Source of the DNA: Candidatus Omnitrophota bacterium
GTDB lineage: Bacteria; Omnitrophota; Gorgyraeia; Gygaellales; JAQTUX01
NCBI GenBank assembly: GCA_028707125.1
Contig: JAQTUX010000001.1
Location: 672,662-713,849, forward strand
Reading direction: 5' to 3'
DNA length: 41,188 nucleotides
Numbering within the stretch: the first letter of the stretch is position 1; the number at the start of each line of letters is the position of its first letter. This document shows, one piece after another, positions 1-8,502 of this stretch. Below the pieces are notes generated by a model, which was not told the DNA's origin, ran no database searches, and saw nothing but the letters and a program-made list of their open reading frames with translations. The translations under genes were made by a program, and so were the position numbers.

Positions 1-372
1 TTGGTTTATAAAGAGGAATCTAAAGAATGGGCAAAGAGAAAGGATTTTGACATAGAGATCACCGTTGATAAAGGCGATGAGGAATGGACCGGCCACGTTG
101 GATTGGTTACCGCGCTTTTAGATAAGGTGGATATGGATTATAAGAGCGGCATAGGCGTGGTATGCGGGCCGCCGATCATGATGAAGTTCGCCACCAGGAA
201 ACTGCTTGAATTGGGATTTAAGGAAAGTAATATATATCTTTCTATGGAGAAAAATATGTCCTGCGGCATCGGTAAGTGCGGCCATTGCCGCATAGGCACG
301 TATTACGCCTGCAAGGACGGGCCGGTGTTTAAGTACAGCCAGATAAAGGATTTTCCGGAGATATGGGATTGA
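1..372 (+). CDS. FAD/NAD(P)-binding hydrogenase subunit, C-terminal part (5' truncated by window)
   Basis: The reading frame is open from the first base, so the gene starts upstream. The visible 123 residues match the end of the ferredoxin-reductase-like gamma subunits of sulfhydrogenases and AsrB-type sulfite reductases. There is a nucleotide-binding GPPIMM segment (about residues 56-61), then a C-terminal [2Fe-2S] binding loop with cysteines at visible positions 88, 93, 96 and 104 (CGIGKCGHC then CKDG). Such subunits move electrons between NAD(P)H and Fe-S carriers. It overlaps the next ferredoxin gene by 10 bp and heads the visible part of a group 4 hydrogenase operon, suggesting that NAD(P)H is a partner of this complex. 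The FAD domain itself lies outside the window, so the cofactor is inferred from family. Confidence 0.85.
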   Translation: MVYKEESKEWAKRKDFDIEITVDKGDEEWTGHVGLVTALLDKVDMDYKSGIGVVCGPPIMMKFATRKLLELGFKESNIYLSMEKNMSCGIGKCGHCRIGTYYACKDGPVFKYSQIKDFPEIWD

Positions 373-935
373 GGGCCAGCGCGGAGCAATTACATCAAGG
401 CAGGTTAAACGTCAAGCCGCAAAAAGGCAAGGATAAGAGGTTATTTGTAGACCTTGATATCTGCAGCAGCGGCCAGTGCGAGAAGTGCGTTATACGGTGC
501 AGTTATTATTATCACCAGCAGGGCCCGGGCAATAACGGTATTGTTTCGGTAGCGGAACTGGCAACCTACGCGGTCATATGCCGCAAGTGCGAGCAGCCGC
601 ATTGCGTTGCCTCTTGTCCTGTGGACGCCCTTGAGCAGCAGAAGGACAAGGATAAATTGCTTATAAGGCACAACATGCGCTGTATCAGCTGTAAGTCCTG
701 CTCCAACGCCTGTCCTTACGGCACGATCTATCCGGAAAACGTCCCTCTGCTGATCCACAATTGTGATTTCTGCTTAGACAGAAGGAGCCATATTTTTGAA
801 CCGTTGTGCGTAAAGAGCTGCCCTTACGGCGCCTTGCAGCTGAAGGAGGCAGACGCGGACTTAGGCGAGAATACCTTTCTTGTAGGCGATAATATAATAG
901 TCCATTCCGCGCATTGGGAGCGGGAAAAGGCATGA
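363..935 (+). CDS. Four-cluster 4Fe-4S ferredoxin-type electron transfer subunit (HydN/DmsB-like)
   Basis: This 190-residue protein carries four cysteine groups typical of the DMSO-reductase beta/HydN family. They are CSSGQCEKCVIRC (from residue 34), CRKCEQPHCVASC (from about 73), CISCKSCSNAC, and a split CDFC...CVKSC pair. Together they could bind four [4Fe-4S] clusters and act as an electron wire. It has no signal peptide, so it is probably cytoplasmic. It overlaps the flavin subunit upstream by 10 bp, and its TGA overlaps the ATG of the NuoH-like gene. It therefore probably links the flavin subunit to the membrane-bound hydrogenase. The ATG at 363 is chosen because of this tight coupling. 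Confidence 0.85.
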   Translation: MGLRASAEQLHQGRLNVKPQKGKDKRLFVDLDICSSGQCEKCVIRCSYYYHQQGPGNNGIVSVAELATYAVICRKCEQPHCVASCPVDALEQQKDKDKLLIRHNMRCISCKSCSNACPYGTIYPENVPLLIHNCDFCLDRRSHIFEPLCVKSCPYGALQLKEADADLGENTFLVGDNIIVHSAHWEREKA

Positions 936-1855
936 TTTACGTATTTTATCTTTTATTCTATGGTTTTATAGTAACGGCTGCGCTGGGGCTTCTGGCAAGC
1001 TGGGTTGACAGAAAGGTTACGGCGCGTGTACAGTATAGAGTCGGGCCGCCTTTGCTTCAACCGCTGACAGATATTGTAAAACTTTTAGGCAAAGAGACGC
1101 TTATACCCGAAGGCGCGTCTAAAGCGATGTTTATTGCCAGCCCGGTAATAGGCTTGGCGAGCGTGATATTGGTATCTACGCTTCTGTGGGTAAATAATGT
1201 CAACCCGTCGTCGGGTTTCCTGGGGGATATAATAGTCGTTGTATACCTGCTGGCGGTCCCTTCTATAAGTATTATGCTCGGAGGGTTCGCCTCTGCCAAT
1301 CCCTTTGCCAGCATCGGCGCCTCGCGCGAGATGAAGCTTATTTTGAGCTATGAACTACCCTTTCTGCTGGCTGTGCTGGTCGCGGTGATAAAATCGGGAT
1401 TCTCCATCAGATTGGGAGAGGTCCTGGCTTATCAGGCCCAAAACGGCGCGTATGCGGGCAGCTTATCCGGTATATTGGCGCTGGCCGTAGCAGTTATGTG
1501 CGTGCAGGCAAAGCTGGCGTTGGCGCCTTTTGACATACCGGAGGCGGAAACAGAAGTTATAGGCGGGCCCCTGATAGAGTATTCAGGCGCGGGGTTAGCG
1601 GTTTACCGGCTTATGAAAAATATGCTGCTTTTTACTTTGCCTTTGTTTTTAATAATTTTATTTATGGGGGGCCTGAGATCGGGCGGCGTTCAGATCATCT
1701 GGAGCATTTTGAAGGCCTTGGGGCTGGTGGCCTTGATCACCGTGATAAGGAATACCAACCCACGCGTGAGAACCGACCACGCGGTGAGGTTTTTCTGGGG
1801 GCCGATGACAATAATCGCGATAATCGCGGTTGTGCTAGCGCTGGCAGGGAAATAA
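932..1855 (+). CDS. Group 4 hydrogenase membrane subunit, NuoH/EchB/MbhM-like
   Basis: This is a very hydrophobic protein of 307 residues with about eight membrane segments. It matches the respiratory complex I subunit 1 family: the early DRKVTARVQYRVGPP segment and the later FDIPEAETEVIGGP loop are the family signatures. In group 4 hydrogenases this subunit anchors the soluble Ni-Fe/Fe-S arm and couples it to the ion-pumping arm. The ATG at 932 overlaps the preceding stop codon (ATGA), so I prefer it to an in-frame TTG at 914. A hairpin repeat (1863-1882) lies between this gene and the next one. Confidence 0.92.
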   Translation: MIYVFYLLFYGFIVTAALGLLASWVDRKVTARVQYRVGPPLLQPLTDIVKLLGKETLIPEGASKAMFIASPVIGLASVILVSTLLWVNNVNPSSGFLGDIIVVVYLLAVPSISIMLGGFASANPFASIGASREMKLILSYELPFLLAVLVAVIKSGFSIRLGEVLAYQAQNGAYAGSLSGILALAVAVMCVQAKLALAPFDIPEAETEVIGGPLIEYSGAGLAVYRLMKNMLLFTLPLFLIILFMGGLRSGGVQIIWSILKALGLVALITVIRNTNPRVRTDHAVRFFWGPMTIIAIIAVVLALAGK

Positions 1856-1862
1856 CAAGCGG

Positions 1863-1882
1863 ACCCCACACTTACGTGTGGG
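1863..1882. repeat. Palindromic hairpin repeat, single copy (REP-like)
   Basis: The sequence CCCCACACTTACGTGTGGGG forms a perfect 8-bp stem with a TTAC loop. The identical 20-mer recurs at 16857-16876, and a one-base loop variant occurs at 19316-19335. Here it sits alone in the 43-bp gap between the NuoH-like and NuoB-like genes, 16 bp before the start codon. No T-tract follows, so it is not a typical terminator. Confidence 0.85.
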
Positions 1883-1898
1883 GAATAAGAATTTTGCT

Positions 1899-2327
1899 AT
1901 GTCTGTAAAACTAAAAGCATTGCTAAAATCTCCTTGGGTTTTTCACCTCTCCACCGGCAGTTGCAATAACTGTGATATAGAAATATTGGACTGCCTGACT
2001 CCCAGGTTTGACGTGGAGAGATTTGGCATGCTTCTGGCAGGCAGCATTAAACATGCCGACGTGCTTTTGATAACCGGCTCAGGCAACAGGAAAACAATGG
2101 AGAGGGCGAAAAGGGTTTATGAGCAGATGCCCAAGCCCTGCCTGGTTGTGGCAATAGGGGAGTGCGCGCTTTCAAGGGGCATGTTCATAAACAGCTATAA
2201 CTGCCCGGTGCCGGTTGACCACATTATACCGGTTGATGTTTATATCCCTGGATGCCCGCCGAAACCGGAGGCGATAATCGCGGGCGTGGTAAAACTGATA
2301 GAAAAGATCAAGGAGAAGACAAAATAG
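1899..2327 (+). CDS. Group 4 hydrogenase small subunit, NuoB/EchC/MbhJ-like
   Basis: The 142-residue protein belongs to the NuoB/hydrogenase small-subunit family. It should hold the [4Fe-4S] cluster next to the Ni-Fe site and pass electrons to it. Visible ligand candidates are the CNNC motif near residue 22, a cysteine in GECALS, the cysteine in NCPVPVD, and the C-terminal PGCPPKPE signature. I chose the ATG at 1899. The longer frame from GTG 1878 would begin inside the palindromic repeat and adds seven residues unlike the family. The stop is followed after one base by the NuoC-like gene. Confidence 0.92.
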   Translation: MSVKLKALLKSPWVFHLSTGSCNNCDIEILDCLTPRFDVERFGMLLAGSIKHADVLLITGSGNRKTMERAKRVYEQMPKPCLVVAIGECALSRGMFINSYNCPVPVDHIIPVDVYIPGCPPKPEAIIAGVVKLIEKIKEKTK

Positions 2328-2328
2328 C

Positions 2329-2808
2329 ATGGACAGAGAAGATGTCTTAAAGGATATAGAGGAAAGGTTCAGCGGCGACATCGTAGATATATCCGACAGA
2401 TCGCCGAAGAGGGTATATATTGAGATCAAGCCGGATTCCCTCAGGAAGGTCGCGCGTTATGTATTCAGGGGCCTGGGCGCGCGTTTTAATATCGCTTCAG
2501 GCGTTGATATGCGTTACCATATGGAGATACTCTATCATTTTACCGTTGAGGAGATCGACCTGGTCATTTCGTTAAGGGTAAAGCTGGATAAGGATAAGCC
2601 GCTTGAGATAGATTCCATCGCGCCGGATATGGAAGCGGCTAACTGGATAGAAAGAGAGATACACGAGATCCTGGGCGTGGATTTCAAGGGCCATCCCGAT
2701 CTAAGACGGCTGCTGTTGCCCGACAATTGGCCTGAAGGCGTGTATCCCCTTCGCAGGGATTATGAAGAGTGGGATAATGACGCGATCAGAGACAGAGGGA
2801 TAAAATAA
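2329..2808 (+). CDS. Group 4 hydrogenase subunit, NuoC/EchD/MbhK-like
   Basis: This 159-residue protein has the complex I 30-kDa subunit signature near its C-terminus: ERE-IHEILGVDFKGHPDLRRLLLPDNWPEGVYPLRRDY, reading from about residue 107. It has no cofactor-binding cysteines. In complex I and group 4 hydrogenases this subunit packs against the NuoD-like large subunit and stabilises the peripheral arm. Spacing is one base from the upstream gene and three bases to the downstream one, so translation is probably coupled. Confidence 0.92.
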   Translation: MDREDVLKDIEERFSGDIVDISDRSPKRVYIEIKPDSLRKVARYVFRGLGARFNIASGVDMRYHMEILYHFTVEEIDLVISLRVKLDKDKPLEIDSIAPDMEAANWIEREIHEILGVDFKGHPDLRRLLLPDNWPEGVYPLRRDYEEWDNDAIRDRGIK

Positions 2809-2811
2809 TAA

Positions 2812-3981
2812 ATGGCAAAGACAATAATACCGATAGGCCCGTATCATCCGCTCCTGGAGGAGCCGGAATTTTTTACTCTTACCGTTGACGGCGAGACCGT
2901 GGTGGATATAGACGTTAAGATCGGCTATAACCACAGAGGCATAGAGAAACTTTCCGAGATGAAGACGTTTGACCAGTCGGTCTTTGTAGTAGAGAGGATC
3001 TGCGGCATATGCTCTACCAGCCACCCCTACGCCTTTACGCGCGCGGTTGAAGATATTGCCCCGGTAGAGGTGCCTGAGCGCGCGAAGTTCATAAGGACGA
3101 TAATAGCGGAGGGTGAGAGGATACATTCGCACTTGTTGTGGATGGGCCTTGCCGGGCACTTTCTGGGTTACAATACGGTATTTATGTGGGCATGGAAGCT
3201 AAGGGAAGAGATCCTGGACGCGATGGAGATACTGTCAGGCAACCGCAATAATTACGCGATGTTCCGGCCCGGAGGCGTGCGCCGGGACATAAAGCAGGAA
3301 GATATCCCCGCCGTGCTTAAGAAAATTGATTCCATACCGCCTACATTAACGATGTTAAAAAAGGCCGTTACGGATGACCCTGTGCTGCACGCCAGGACCA
3401 AAGGCATAGGCATACTTTCCAAAGAGGATGCCATAGATTTCAGCGCCCTCGGGCCAACTGCCCGCGCTTCAGGCGTGGCGCGCGACGTGCGGAAGGATTC
3501 TCCTTATGGGGCATACGATAGGGCGCAGTGGGATATGATAGTTACCCAAAACGGCGATGTATTTGATAAGCTGGTTGTGAGGGTGCTTGAGTTATTTGAG
3601 TCAATAAAGATCATGAAGTGGTGCCTTAACAATCTGCCGCAAGGCGATATAGACGCTGACATCAAAAGCATACCGCCGGGAGAGGGTATCGGCCGTATTG
3701 AGGCGCCGAGGGGCGAGTGTTTCCATTATGTAATAAGCGACGGCACAAACAGGCCCGCGCGGCACAAGGTAAGGGCGCCTACCTTTATGAACCTTCCCAC
3801 ATATAAGGCGACGGTAGTGGGCGAGTCCATTTCAGACGCGACGATCATCCTCGCGGCGATCGACCCATGTTATTGCTGTACTGAAAGGATGATAGTGCGC
3901 GACACAAAAGGAAAGAAGGTTTTCACCGGAGAGGATCTGGTCCGCCTTTCACAGCAGAAAACCGAGAAATTGAGGAAATAG
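2812..3981 (+). CDS. [NiFe]-hydrogenase large (catalytic) subunit, group 4, NuoD/MbhL/EchE-like
   Basis: The 389-residue catalytic subunit keeps both metal-binding motifs. RICGIC holds C64 and C67, and DPCYCCTER holds C353 and C356. All four Ni-Fe ligands are therefore present, which distinguishes it from complex I NuoD, which has lost them. After R359 there is a 30-residue tail, similar in place and size to the HycE peptide that HycI removes, and an HycI-like protease gene lies downstream. The reaction should be proton reduction or H2 oxidation on the cytoplasmic side. The subgroup (Mbh-, Ech- or Hyc-like) cannot be fixed by eye. The adjacent Mrp genes favour Mbh/Mrp-type complexes. Confidence 0.95.
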   Translation: MAKTIIPIGPYHPLLEEPEFFTLTVDGETVVDIDVKIGYNHRGIEKLSEMKTFDQSVFVVERICGICSTSHPYAFTRAVEDIAPVEVPERAKFIRTIIAEGERIHSHLLWMGLAGHFLGYNTVFMWAWKLREEILDAMEILSGNRNNYAMFRPGGVRRDIKQEDIPAVLKKIDSIPPTLTMLKKAVTDDPVLHARTKGIGILSKEDAIDFSALGPTARASGVARDVRKDSPYGAYDRAQWDMIVTQNGDVFDKLVVRVLELFESIKIMKWCLNNLPQGDIDADIKSIPPGEGIGRIEAPRGECFHYVISDGTNRPARHKVRAPTFMNLPTYKATVVGESISDATIILAAIDPCYCCTERMIVRDTKGKKVFTGEDLVRLSQQKTEKLRK

Positions 3982-3985
3982 GCCA

Positions 3986-5638
3986 ATGAGTATGGGGCTG
4001 TTCAAATTTGATAATCTCTCTATTTTTATAGGCGTATTTATCGTCTTCTTTTCCGCGCTGGCTGTTTTGTATTCCTCCGGTTTTATGCGCGGCCGGAAAG
4101 GGCTGATACGTTATTATTCCTACCTTATCCTTGTCATGTTCGCGTCGCTGGGCGCGGTATTTTCCAATCATTTGATACTGTTCATGGTATTCTGGGGGTT
4201 CCTCGGCCTGCTTCTTTATCTTTTGATAGATTTCGGCGAGAAGGAAACTACCGCCCGCACGGCTAAGAAGGCGCTTATAATCATAGGCGGCACAGACGCC
4301 CTGATGCTTCTGGGGCTGGCGCTGCTGTTCAGGATCTCCGGCTCTCTGCGGATGGATGACATAAATATCGCCGTCTACAGCAGGATGTCTTTTTACGCGT
4401 ATCTATGTTTCGCGGCAGCCGCCTTTGCCAAGGCAGGCGCGATGCCTTTTCATACCTGGGTCCCGGACGCCTCCCAGGACAGCCCTGTTCCCGTAGCCGC
4501 GTATCTCCCGGCGTCGTTAGATAAATTGTTAGGCATATACTTTCTTTATCGCGTTACCATTGATATTTTCAGGGCAAGCGCGTTGGTCAATGGTTTTTTG
4601 ATGCTGGCAGGCAGTGTTACGATCATCGCCGCGGTCATGATGGCGCTTATTCAGCATGATCTAAAACGCCTTTTGGGGTATCACGCGGTAAGCCAGGTCG
4701 GCTATATGGTGCTGGGCCTGGGCACGGGTAATCCTATAGGTATTGCAGGCGGGCTTTTCCATATGCTTAACCACGCCATATACAAGTCCTGTTTATTTTT
4801 CTCAGGCGGCGCGGTTGAGAAGAAGGCCGGCACGACCGAGCTGGATAAATTGGGAGGAATGGCAAAGATAATGCCTCTTACCTTTATTACCTTCCTGATA
4901 GCGTCTTTTGCCATATCCGGGGTGCCTCCTTTTAGCGGCTTTGCCTCAAAATGGATGGTGTATCAGGGGATAATAGAATCAGGCAGGCAGGGAGGGCGGT
5001 TGTGGGTATTATGGCTGGTGTGCGCCATGTTCGGAAGCGCGCTTACGCTGGCAAGCTTTATGAAATTGATCCACGCCGTATTTTTAGGACAACAGTCCAA
5101 AGAGTTAAAAAGCAGGGGCTGGGTAAAGGGAGAGATCGGCCCGGCCATTACAATACCGTCTGTCATATTAGCGGGATTATGCGTTATTTTCGGCGTGTTC
5201 GCCTACCAGGTCCCCTTGAAGCTTTTTATATTCCCCAGCTTAGGTTCAATACCGGCATTTTCAGGGATATGGGACGCGGGGCTGGCAACAGCGCTGATCA
5301 TAGCGGCGATAATGCTCGGTTTTATGGTCTATCTTTTGGGGCAGAAGGCAAAACTGAGCCGGGCGCCGATGTTCGTCGGCGGTGAGGTATTGGAATACCA
5401 GCCGGATATGCGGGTCTCCGGCACGGGGTTTTACAATACGATCAGAGAAATAGGTATTTTGAAGTTCATCTACGGCATGGCAGAGAAGAAGATGTTTGAT
5501 ATATATGAGGTAGGCGCCAAGGCCACTTTTGGCCTGAACGGGATCTTGCGCTACATGCATAACGGCGTGCTGCTTACGTATCTTGCCTGGTGCCTTTTAG
5601 GCGGCGCCATAATGCTGTATATATTATTAGGTAAGTGA
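3986..5638 (+). CDS. Antiporter-like membrane subunit (NuoL/NuoM/HyfB family)
   Basis: The protein is 550 residues and strongly hydrophobic, with about 14 expected membrane helices. The Proton_antipo_M core is recognisable around residue 155 (FHTWVPDASQDSPVPVAAYL) and in the following QHDLKRLLGYHAVSQVGY segment. Members pump H+ or Na+ when driven by the redox arm. It is a second antiporter-like subunit in addition to the MnhD-like one at 6984-8486. It follows the catalytic subunit by four bases. A GAGG sequence about 10 nt upstream supports the ATG at 3986; an ATG two codons later is also possible. Confidence 0.9.
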   Translation: MSMGLFKFDNLSIFIGVFIVFFSALAVLYSSGFMRGRKGLIRYYSYLILVMFASLGAVFSNHLILFMVFWGFLGLLLYLLIDFGEKETTARTAKKALIIIGGTDALMLLGLALLFRISGSLRMDDINIAVYSRMSFYAYLCFAAAAFAKAGAMPFHTWVPDASQDSPVPVAAYLPASLDKLLGIYFLYRVTIDIFRASALVNGFLMLAGSVTIIAAVMMALIQHDLKRLLGYHAVSQVGYMVLGLGTGNPIGIAGGLFHMLNHAIYKSCLFFSGGAVEKKAGTTELDKLGGMAKIMPLTFITFLIASFAISGVPPFSGFASKWMVYQGIIESGRQGGRLWVLWLVCAMFGSALTLASFMKLIHAVFLGQQSKELKSRGWVKGEIGPAITIPSVILAGLCVIFGVFAYQVPLKLFIFPSLGSIPAFSGIWDAGLATALIIAAIMLGFMVYLLGQKAKLSRAPMFVGGEVLEYQPDMRVSGTGFYNTIREIGILKFIYGMAEKKMFDIYEVGAKATFGLNGILRYMHNGVLLTYLAWCLLGGAIMLYILLGK

Positions 5639-5646
5639 GGATATAA

Positions 5647-6192
5647 GTGCTTGAGCTTTATATTTTATTGGTATTCATGATCATCGGGGCGATAATCGCC
5701 GTGGAGGTCAAGGACCTTCTTTCTTCGGTGGTAACGGTAGGGGCGGTGGGGCTGGCTCTTTCCATGGCATTTTTGGTGCTTAAGGCGCCGGATGTGGCGA
5801 TCACGCAGCTGGTAGTAGAGATCCTCTGCCTTATTATTTTGATAAGGGCCACGATCAAGAAAGACCTGCCTTTTGCCGCTACAGGCAGATGGTTTCTGAA
5901 TACCGTCATTACGGTAGGTTTTATCTTCGTATTTTTGATGGTCTGCGCTAAATGCCTCAAGGATCTGCCCGCGTTCGGTTATCCTTTAATGCGGGTTGCC
6001 GGGACATATATAAAGGAAGGGCTTATGCAGACAGGCGCCACTAACCTGGTTGCCGCGGTCATACTGGACTACCGCGCTTACGACACCTTGGGTGAGGCCA
6101 CGGTTTTATTTACGGCGGTAATGGCGGTTCTGGCGGTTGTGCGCGTGAAGGGCAGGAAGGACCCCAACGAAGAAGAGGCCGGAGATGAGTAA
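5647..6192 (+). CDS. Membrane subunit of Mrp/Mbh module (DUF4040 domain plus MbhE-like part)
   Basis: This is a 181-residue membrane protein. The N-terminal half (EVKDLLSSVVTVGAVGLALSMAFLVLKAPDVAITQLVVE) is the DUF4040/MbhD-type fold related to the end of MrpA. The C-terminal half (GATNLVAAVILDYRAYDTLGEATVLFTA) resembles MbhE and the N-terminal part of MnhB. Two short Mbh subunits thus appear joined. The start is a GTG at 5647 behind a GAGG ribosome-binding site. It overlaps the next gene by 8 bp. Its role is inferred from the Mbh/Mrp families: part of the Na+/H+ translocating unit. Confidence 0.82.
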   Translation: MLELYILLVFMIIGAIIAVEVKDLLSSVVTVGAVGLALSMAFLVLKAPDVAITQLVVEILCLIILIRATIKKDLPFAATGRWFLNTVITVGFIFVFLMVCAKCLKDLPAFGYPLMRVAGTYIKEGLMQTGATNLVAAVILDYRAYDTLGEATVLFTAVMAVLAVVRVKGRKDPNEEEAGDE

Positions 6193-6640
6193 AGAGCGCG
6201 AACAGGGGATGTCGCTTATCGTCAAGACGATCACGCGCCTGACGGTAGGGCTCATACTGCTTTACGGCATTTACATTGTTTCGCATGGCCATGTCTCTCC
6301 CGGCGGCGGGTTTGCCGGAGGGGTTATCATTGCTTTGTCTTTTGTGCACCTTATGCTTGCCTATGGCAAGGACGTGGCCCTGAGAAAGCTGCCTAAGGCG
6401 GCGGCATCATTCTTTGAGGGCATGGGCGCGATGCTGTTCTTAGGCATTGCCTTACTGGGGTTTACGGGCGGCTATTTCTTCCTGAATTTTATTTCCAAGG
6501 GTGAGCCGTTCCGGCTGTTCAGCGCCGGCATAATACCTTTGTGCAATGTGGCAATTTCCTTGAAGGTCGGTTCGGGGTTGTTCGCCATTTTCGTGGCGTT
6601 GGTTTTGTTGAAGGTCGGTTCGGAAAATAAGGATATTTAA
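6185..6640 (+). CDS. mnhB: Na+/H+ antiporter subunit MnhB/MbhF-like
   Basis: The 151-residue protein has about four membrane helices. The MnhB signature GHVSPGGGFAGGVIIALSF lies near residues 36-54. MnhB is an essential small subunit of Mrp antiporters and has a counterpart (MbhF) in membrane-bound hydrogenases. The gene overlaps the upstream one by 8 bp and precedes mnhC by 11 bp. Confidence 0.9.
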   Translation: MSKEREQGMSLIVKTITRLTVGLILLYGIYIVSHGHVSPGGGFAGGVIIALSFVHLMLAYGKDVALRKLPKAAASFFEGMGAMLFLGIALLGFTGGYFFLNFISKGEPFRLFSAGIIPLCNVAISLKVGSGLFAIFVALVLLKVGSENKDI

Positions 6641-6651
6641 GAGAGGGATCA

Positions 6652-6987
6652 ATGATCTATATTCTCTGCCTCGCGTTTTTCTGCGTGGGTATTTACTGCA
6701 TCTTGAGGAAGCGCAACGTCATAAAGATCATAGTAGGCATTATCATCGCGGAATACGCCGTAAATTTATTTTTTATACTGATCGCCTACCGCATGGAAGG
6801 AAGGTCTCCCATTCATTCGTCCGACAACCAGATCTTGAACATGGTTGATACCCTTCCTCAGGCGCTGGTGCTTACTTCCATCGTCATAGGGCTGGCGACG
6901 ACGGCGCTGCTTGTGGCGATCGCCATGCGCATATACGAAAAATACGGCACGTTTGATATTACAGAGATCAGGGAGTTGAGGGGATGA
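6652..6987 (+). CDS. mnhC: Na+/H+ antiporter subunit MnhC/MbhG-like (NuoK family)
   Basis: This 111-residue protein has three predicted membrane helices and belongs to the NuoK/MnhC family. A family-like segment reads ALVLTSIVIGLATTALLVAIAMR, and the preceding loop contains DTLPQALVLT as in MnhC. NuoK-type subunits sit between the antiporter-like subunits and form part of the ion path. An AGAGAGGG ribosome-binding stretch precedes the ATG at 6652. The end overlaps the MnhD-like gene by 4 bp. Confidence 0.92.
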   Translation: MIYILCLAFFCVGIYCILRKRNVIKIIVGIIIAEYAVNLFFILIAYRMEGRSPIHSSDNQILNMVDTLPQALVLTSIVIGLATTALLVAIAMRIYEKYGTFDITEIRELRG

Positions 6988-8486
6988 CGCATAGCGCCGA
7001 TATAATACCGCTTTTTGTCGTTATGCCTCTGATAGGGGCGTTCCTGCTGTCTTTGATCGGCAGAAGATTAAAGAGCTTACCGGATATCATAGGCAGCCTC
7101 ACCGCGTTCATCTTATTGTGTGTTTCCGTAGCCGCGGTCTTTGCCGTGAATAAATATGGCGTCCTGGTCTACAACGTGGGGCTTTGGAAGCCGCCTATCG
7201 GCATAGCTCTGGTCCTGGACGGGTTGACGGCATTTATGGTAGTTACCATAAACCTCGTGGCCTTTCTGATAGCGTTGTTCTCTGTGAATTACATGAGGAA
7301 GTTTACCGCCAAATGGAAATTCTATACGCTTTTCCTGCTGATGCTGGCGGGGATGAACGGCGTAGTCATTACCGGAGACCTGTTCAACCTGTTTGTATTC
7401 CTGGAGATCGCCTCGGTTGCCAGTTATGCCCTTGTGGCATACGGTACCGAACGCCATGAGCTGGAGGCGGCTTTTAAATACGCGGTAATGAGCGCGGTAG
7501 GGTCGCTTTTCATACTTCTGGGCATTGTCTTGCTTTATAGCTATACATCTACATTGAATATGGCTGATATGGCGGCGGTCCTTTTGGGCAAAGGAGGGGG
7601 CAATATAGGCCTGTTGGTGGCGGTCATGTTTCTTATGGGTTTTGGCCTTAAGGCGGCGCTGGTGCCTTTTCACGCCTGGCTGCCTGACGCGCATCCCTCG
7701 GCGCCCGCGCCTATATCCGCGATGCTTTCGGGCGTTTTGATAAAATCTCTGGGGGTGTACACCTTGTGCAGGATATTTTATAACGTGCTGGGTGTGGGGC
7801 ATGACATCTCTTCCATATTGATGTTCTTAGGCGCCCTTTCCATGGTCATAGGCATATTGCTGGCTATAGGCCAGAACGACCTGAAACGATTCCTTGCCTG
7901 CAGCTCGGTGAGCCAGGTAGGGTATATTATTTTAGGCATAGGCCTGGGTACGCCGCTTGGCATATTGGGCGGGTTATTCCATCTTTTTAACCACTCGGTC
8001 TTTAAATCGCTTTTGTTTCTGAATTCAGGGGCGCTGGAATATTCTGTGGGCACGCGAGATTTACGCAAGATGGGCGGGCTGGCAGAGAGGATGCCCTGGA
8101 CCGCGACAACCGCGTTCACGGCTTCAATGTCTATCGCGGGCGTGCCTCCGTTCAGCGGATTCTGGAGTAAGCTTATTATTATTCTGGCATTAGCCGAGGT
8201 GGGCCATTACGGGTACGCGTTATTGGCAGCCGTGATAAGCATATTAACCCTTGCCTCGTTCGCGAAGGTTATGAAGCAGGCATTTCTGGGAAAACTCGGG
8301 GGTGGGTTGGAAAATGTAAGGGAGGCGCCGTTCTTTATGAGGTTGTCAATGTCTATGTTGGCAGCGATCTGCCTTTTGAGCGGCCTTTTGCTGCTTTCCG
8401 GCCTCCATAAGGTTTTCCTTAACATGGCCTCCGAGGTTTTATTGCAGGGAAGGCAGTACGCGGTCAGTGTTTTAGGGTCGCTGTAA
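6984..8486 (+). CDS. mnhD: Na+/H+ antiporter subunit MnhD/MbhH-like
   Basis: The protein has 500 residues with about 14 membrane helices. The antiporter core is clear: PFHAWLPDAHPSAPAPISAM begins near residue 227, and QNDLKRFLACSSVSQVGY follows. Members of this family are the ion-translocating subunits of Mrp antiporters and group 4 hydrogenases. The overlap with mnhC (ATGA type) and the following mnhE, F and G genes give the standard Mrp order. No full-length MnhA is present; the NuoL/M-like gene at 3986 and the DUF4040 gene may share its role. Confidence 0.93.
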   Translation: MTHSADIIPLFVVMPLIGAFLLSLIGRRLKSLPDIIGSLTAFILLCVSVAAVFAVNKYGVLVYNVGLWKPPIGIALVLDGLTAFMVVTINLVAFLIALFSVNYMRKFTAKWKFYTLFLLMLAGMNGVVITGDLFNLFVFLEIASVASYALVAYGTERHELEAAFKYAVMSAVGSLFILLGIVLLYSYTSTLNMADMAAVLLGKGGGNIGLLVAVMFLMGFGLKAALVPFHAWLPDAHPSAPAPISAMLSGVLIKSLGVYTLCRIFYNVLGVGHDISSILMFLGALSMVIGILLAIGQNDLKRFLACSSVSQVGYIILGIGLGTPLGILGGLFHLFNHSVFKSLLFLNSGALEYSVGTRDLRKMGGLAERMPWTATTAFTASMSIAGVPPFSGFWSKLIIILALAEVGHYGYALLAAVISILTLASFAKVMKQAFLGKLGGGLENVREAPFFMRLSMSMLAAICLLSGLLLLSGLHKVFLNMASEVLLQGRQYAVSVLGSL

Positions 8487-8502
8487 AGCGTGAGGCGCGT
8501 AG

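Noticed and set aside
1863-1882. Hairpin repeats as transcription terminators
   Set aside because: None of the copies is followed by a T-tract, and one lies inside an operon that must be transcribed through.
2812-3981. NuoD-like subunit as plain complex I subunit
   Set aside because: Both CxxC pairs of the Ni-Fe site and the C-terminal processing tail are present, and maturation genes follow.
7113-7802. - strand frame of 229 codons inside mnhD
   Set aside because: Composition is H/Q/R-rich shadow sequence, with no ribosome-binding site and no motif; mnhD on the + strand is certain.
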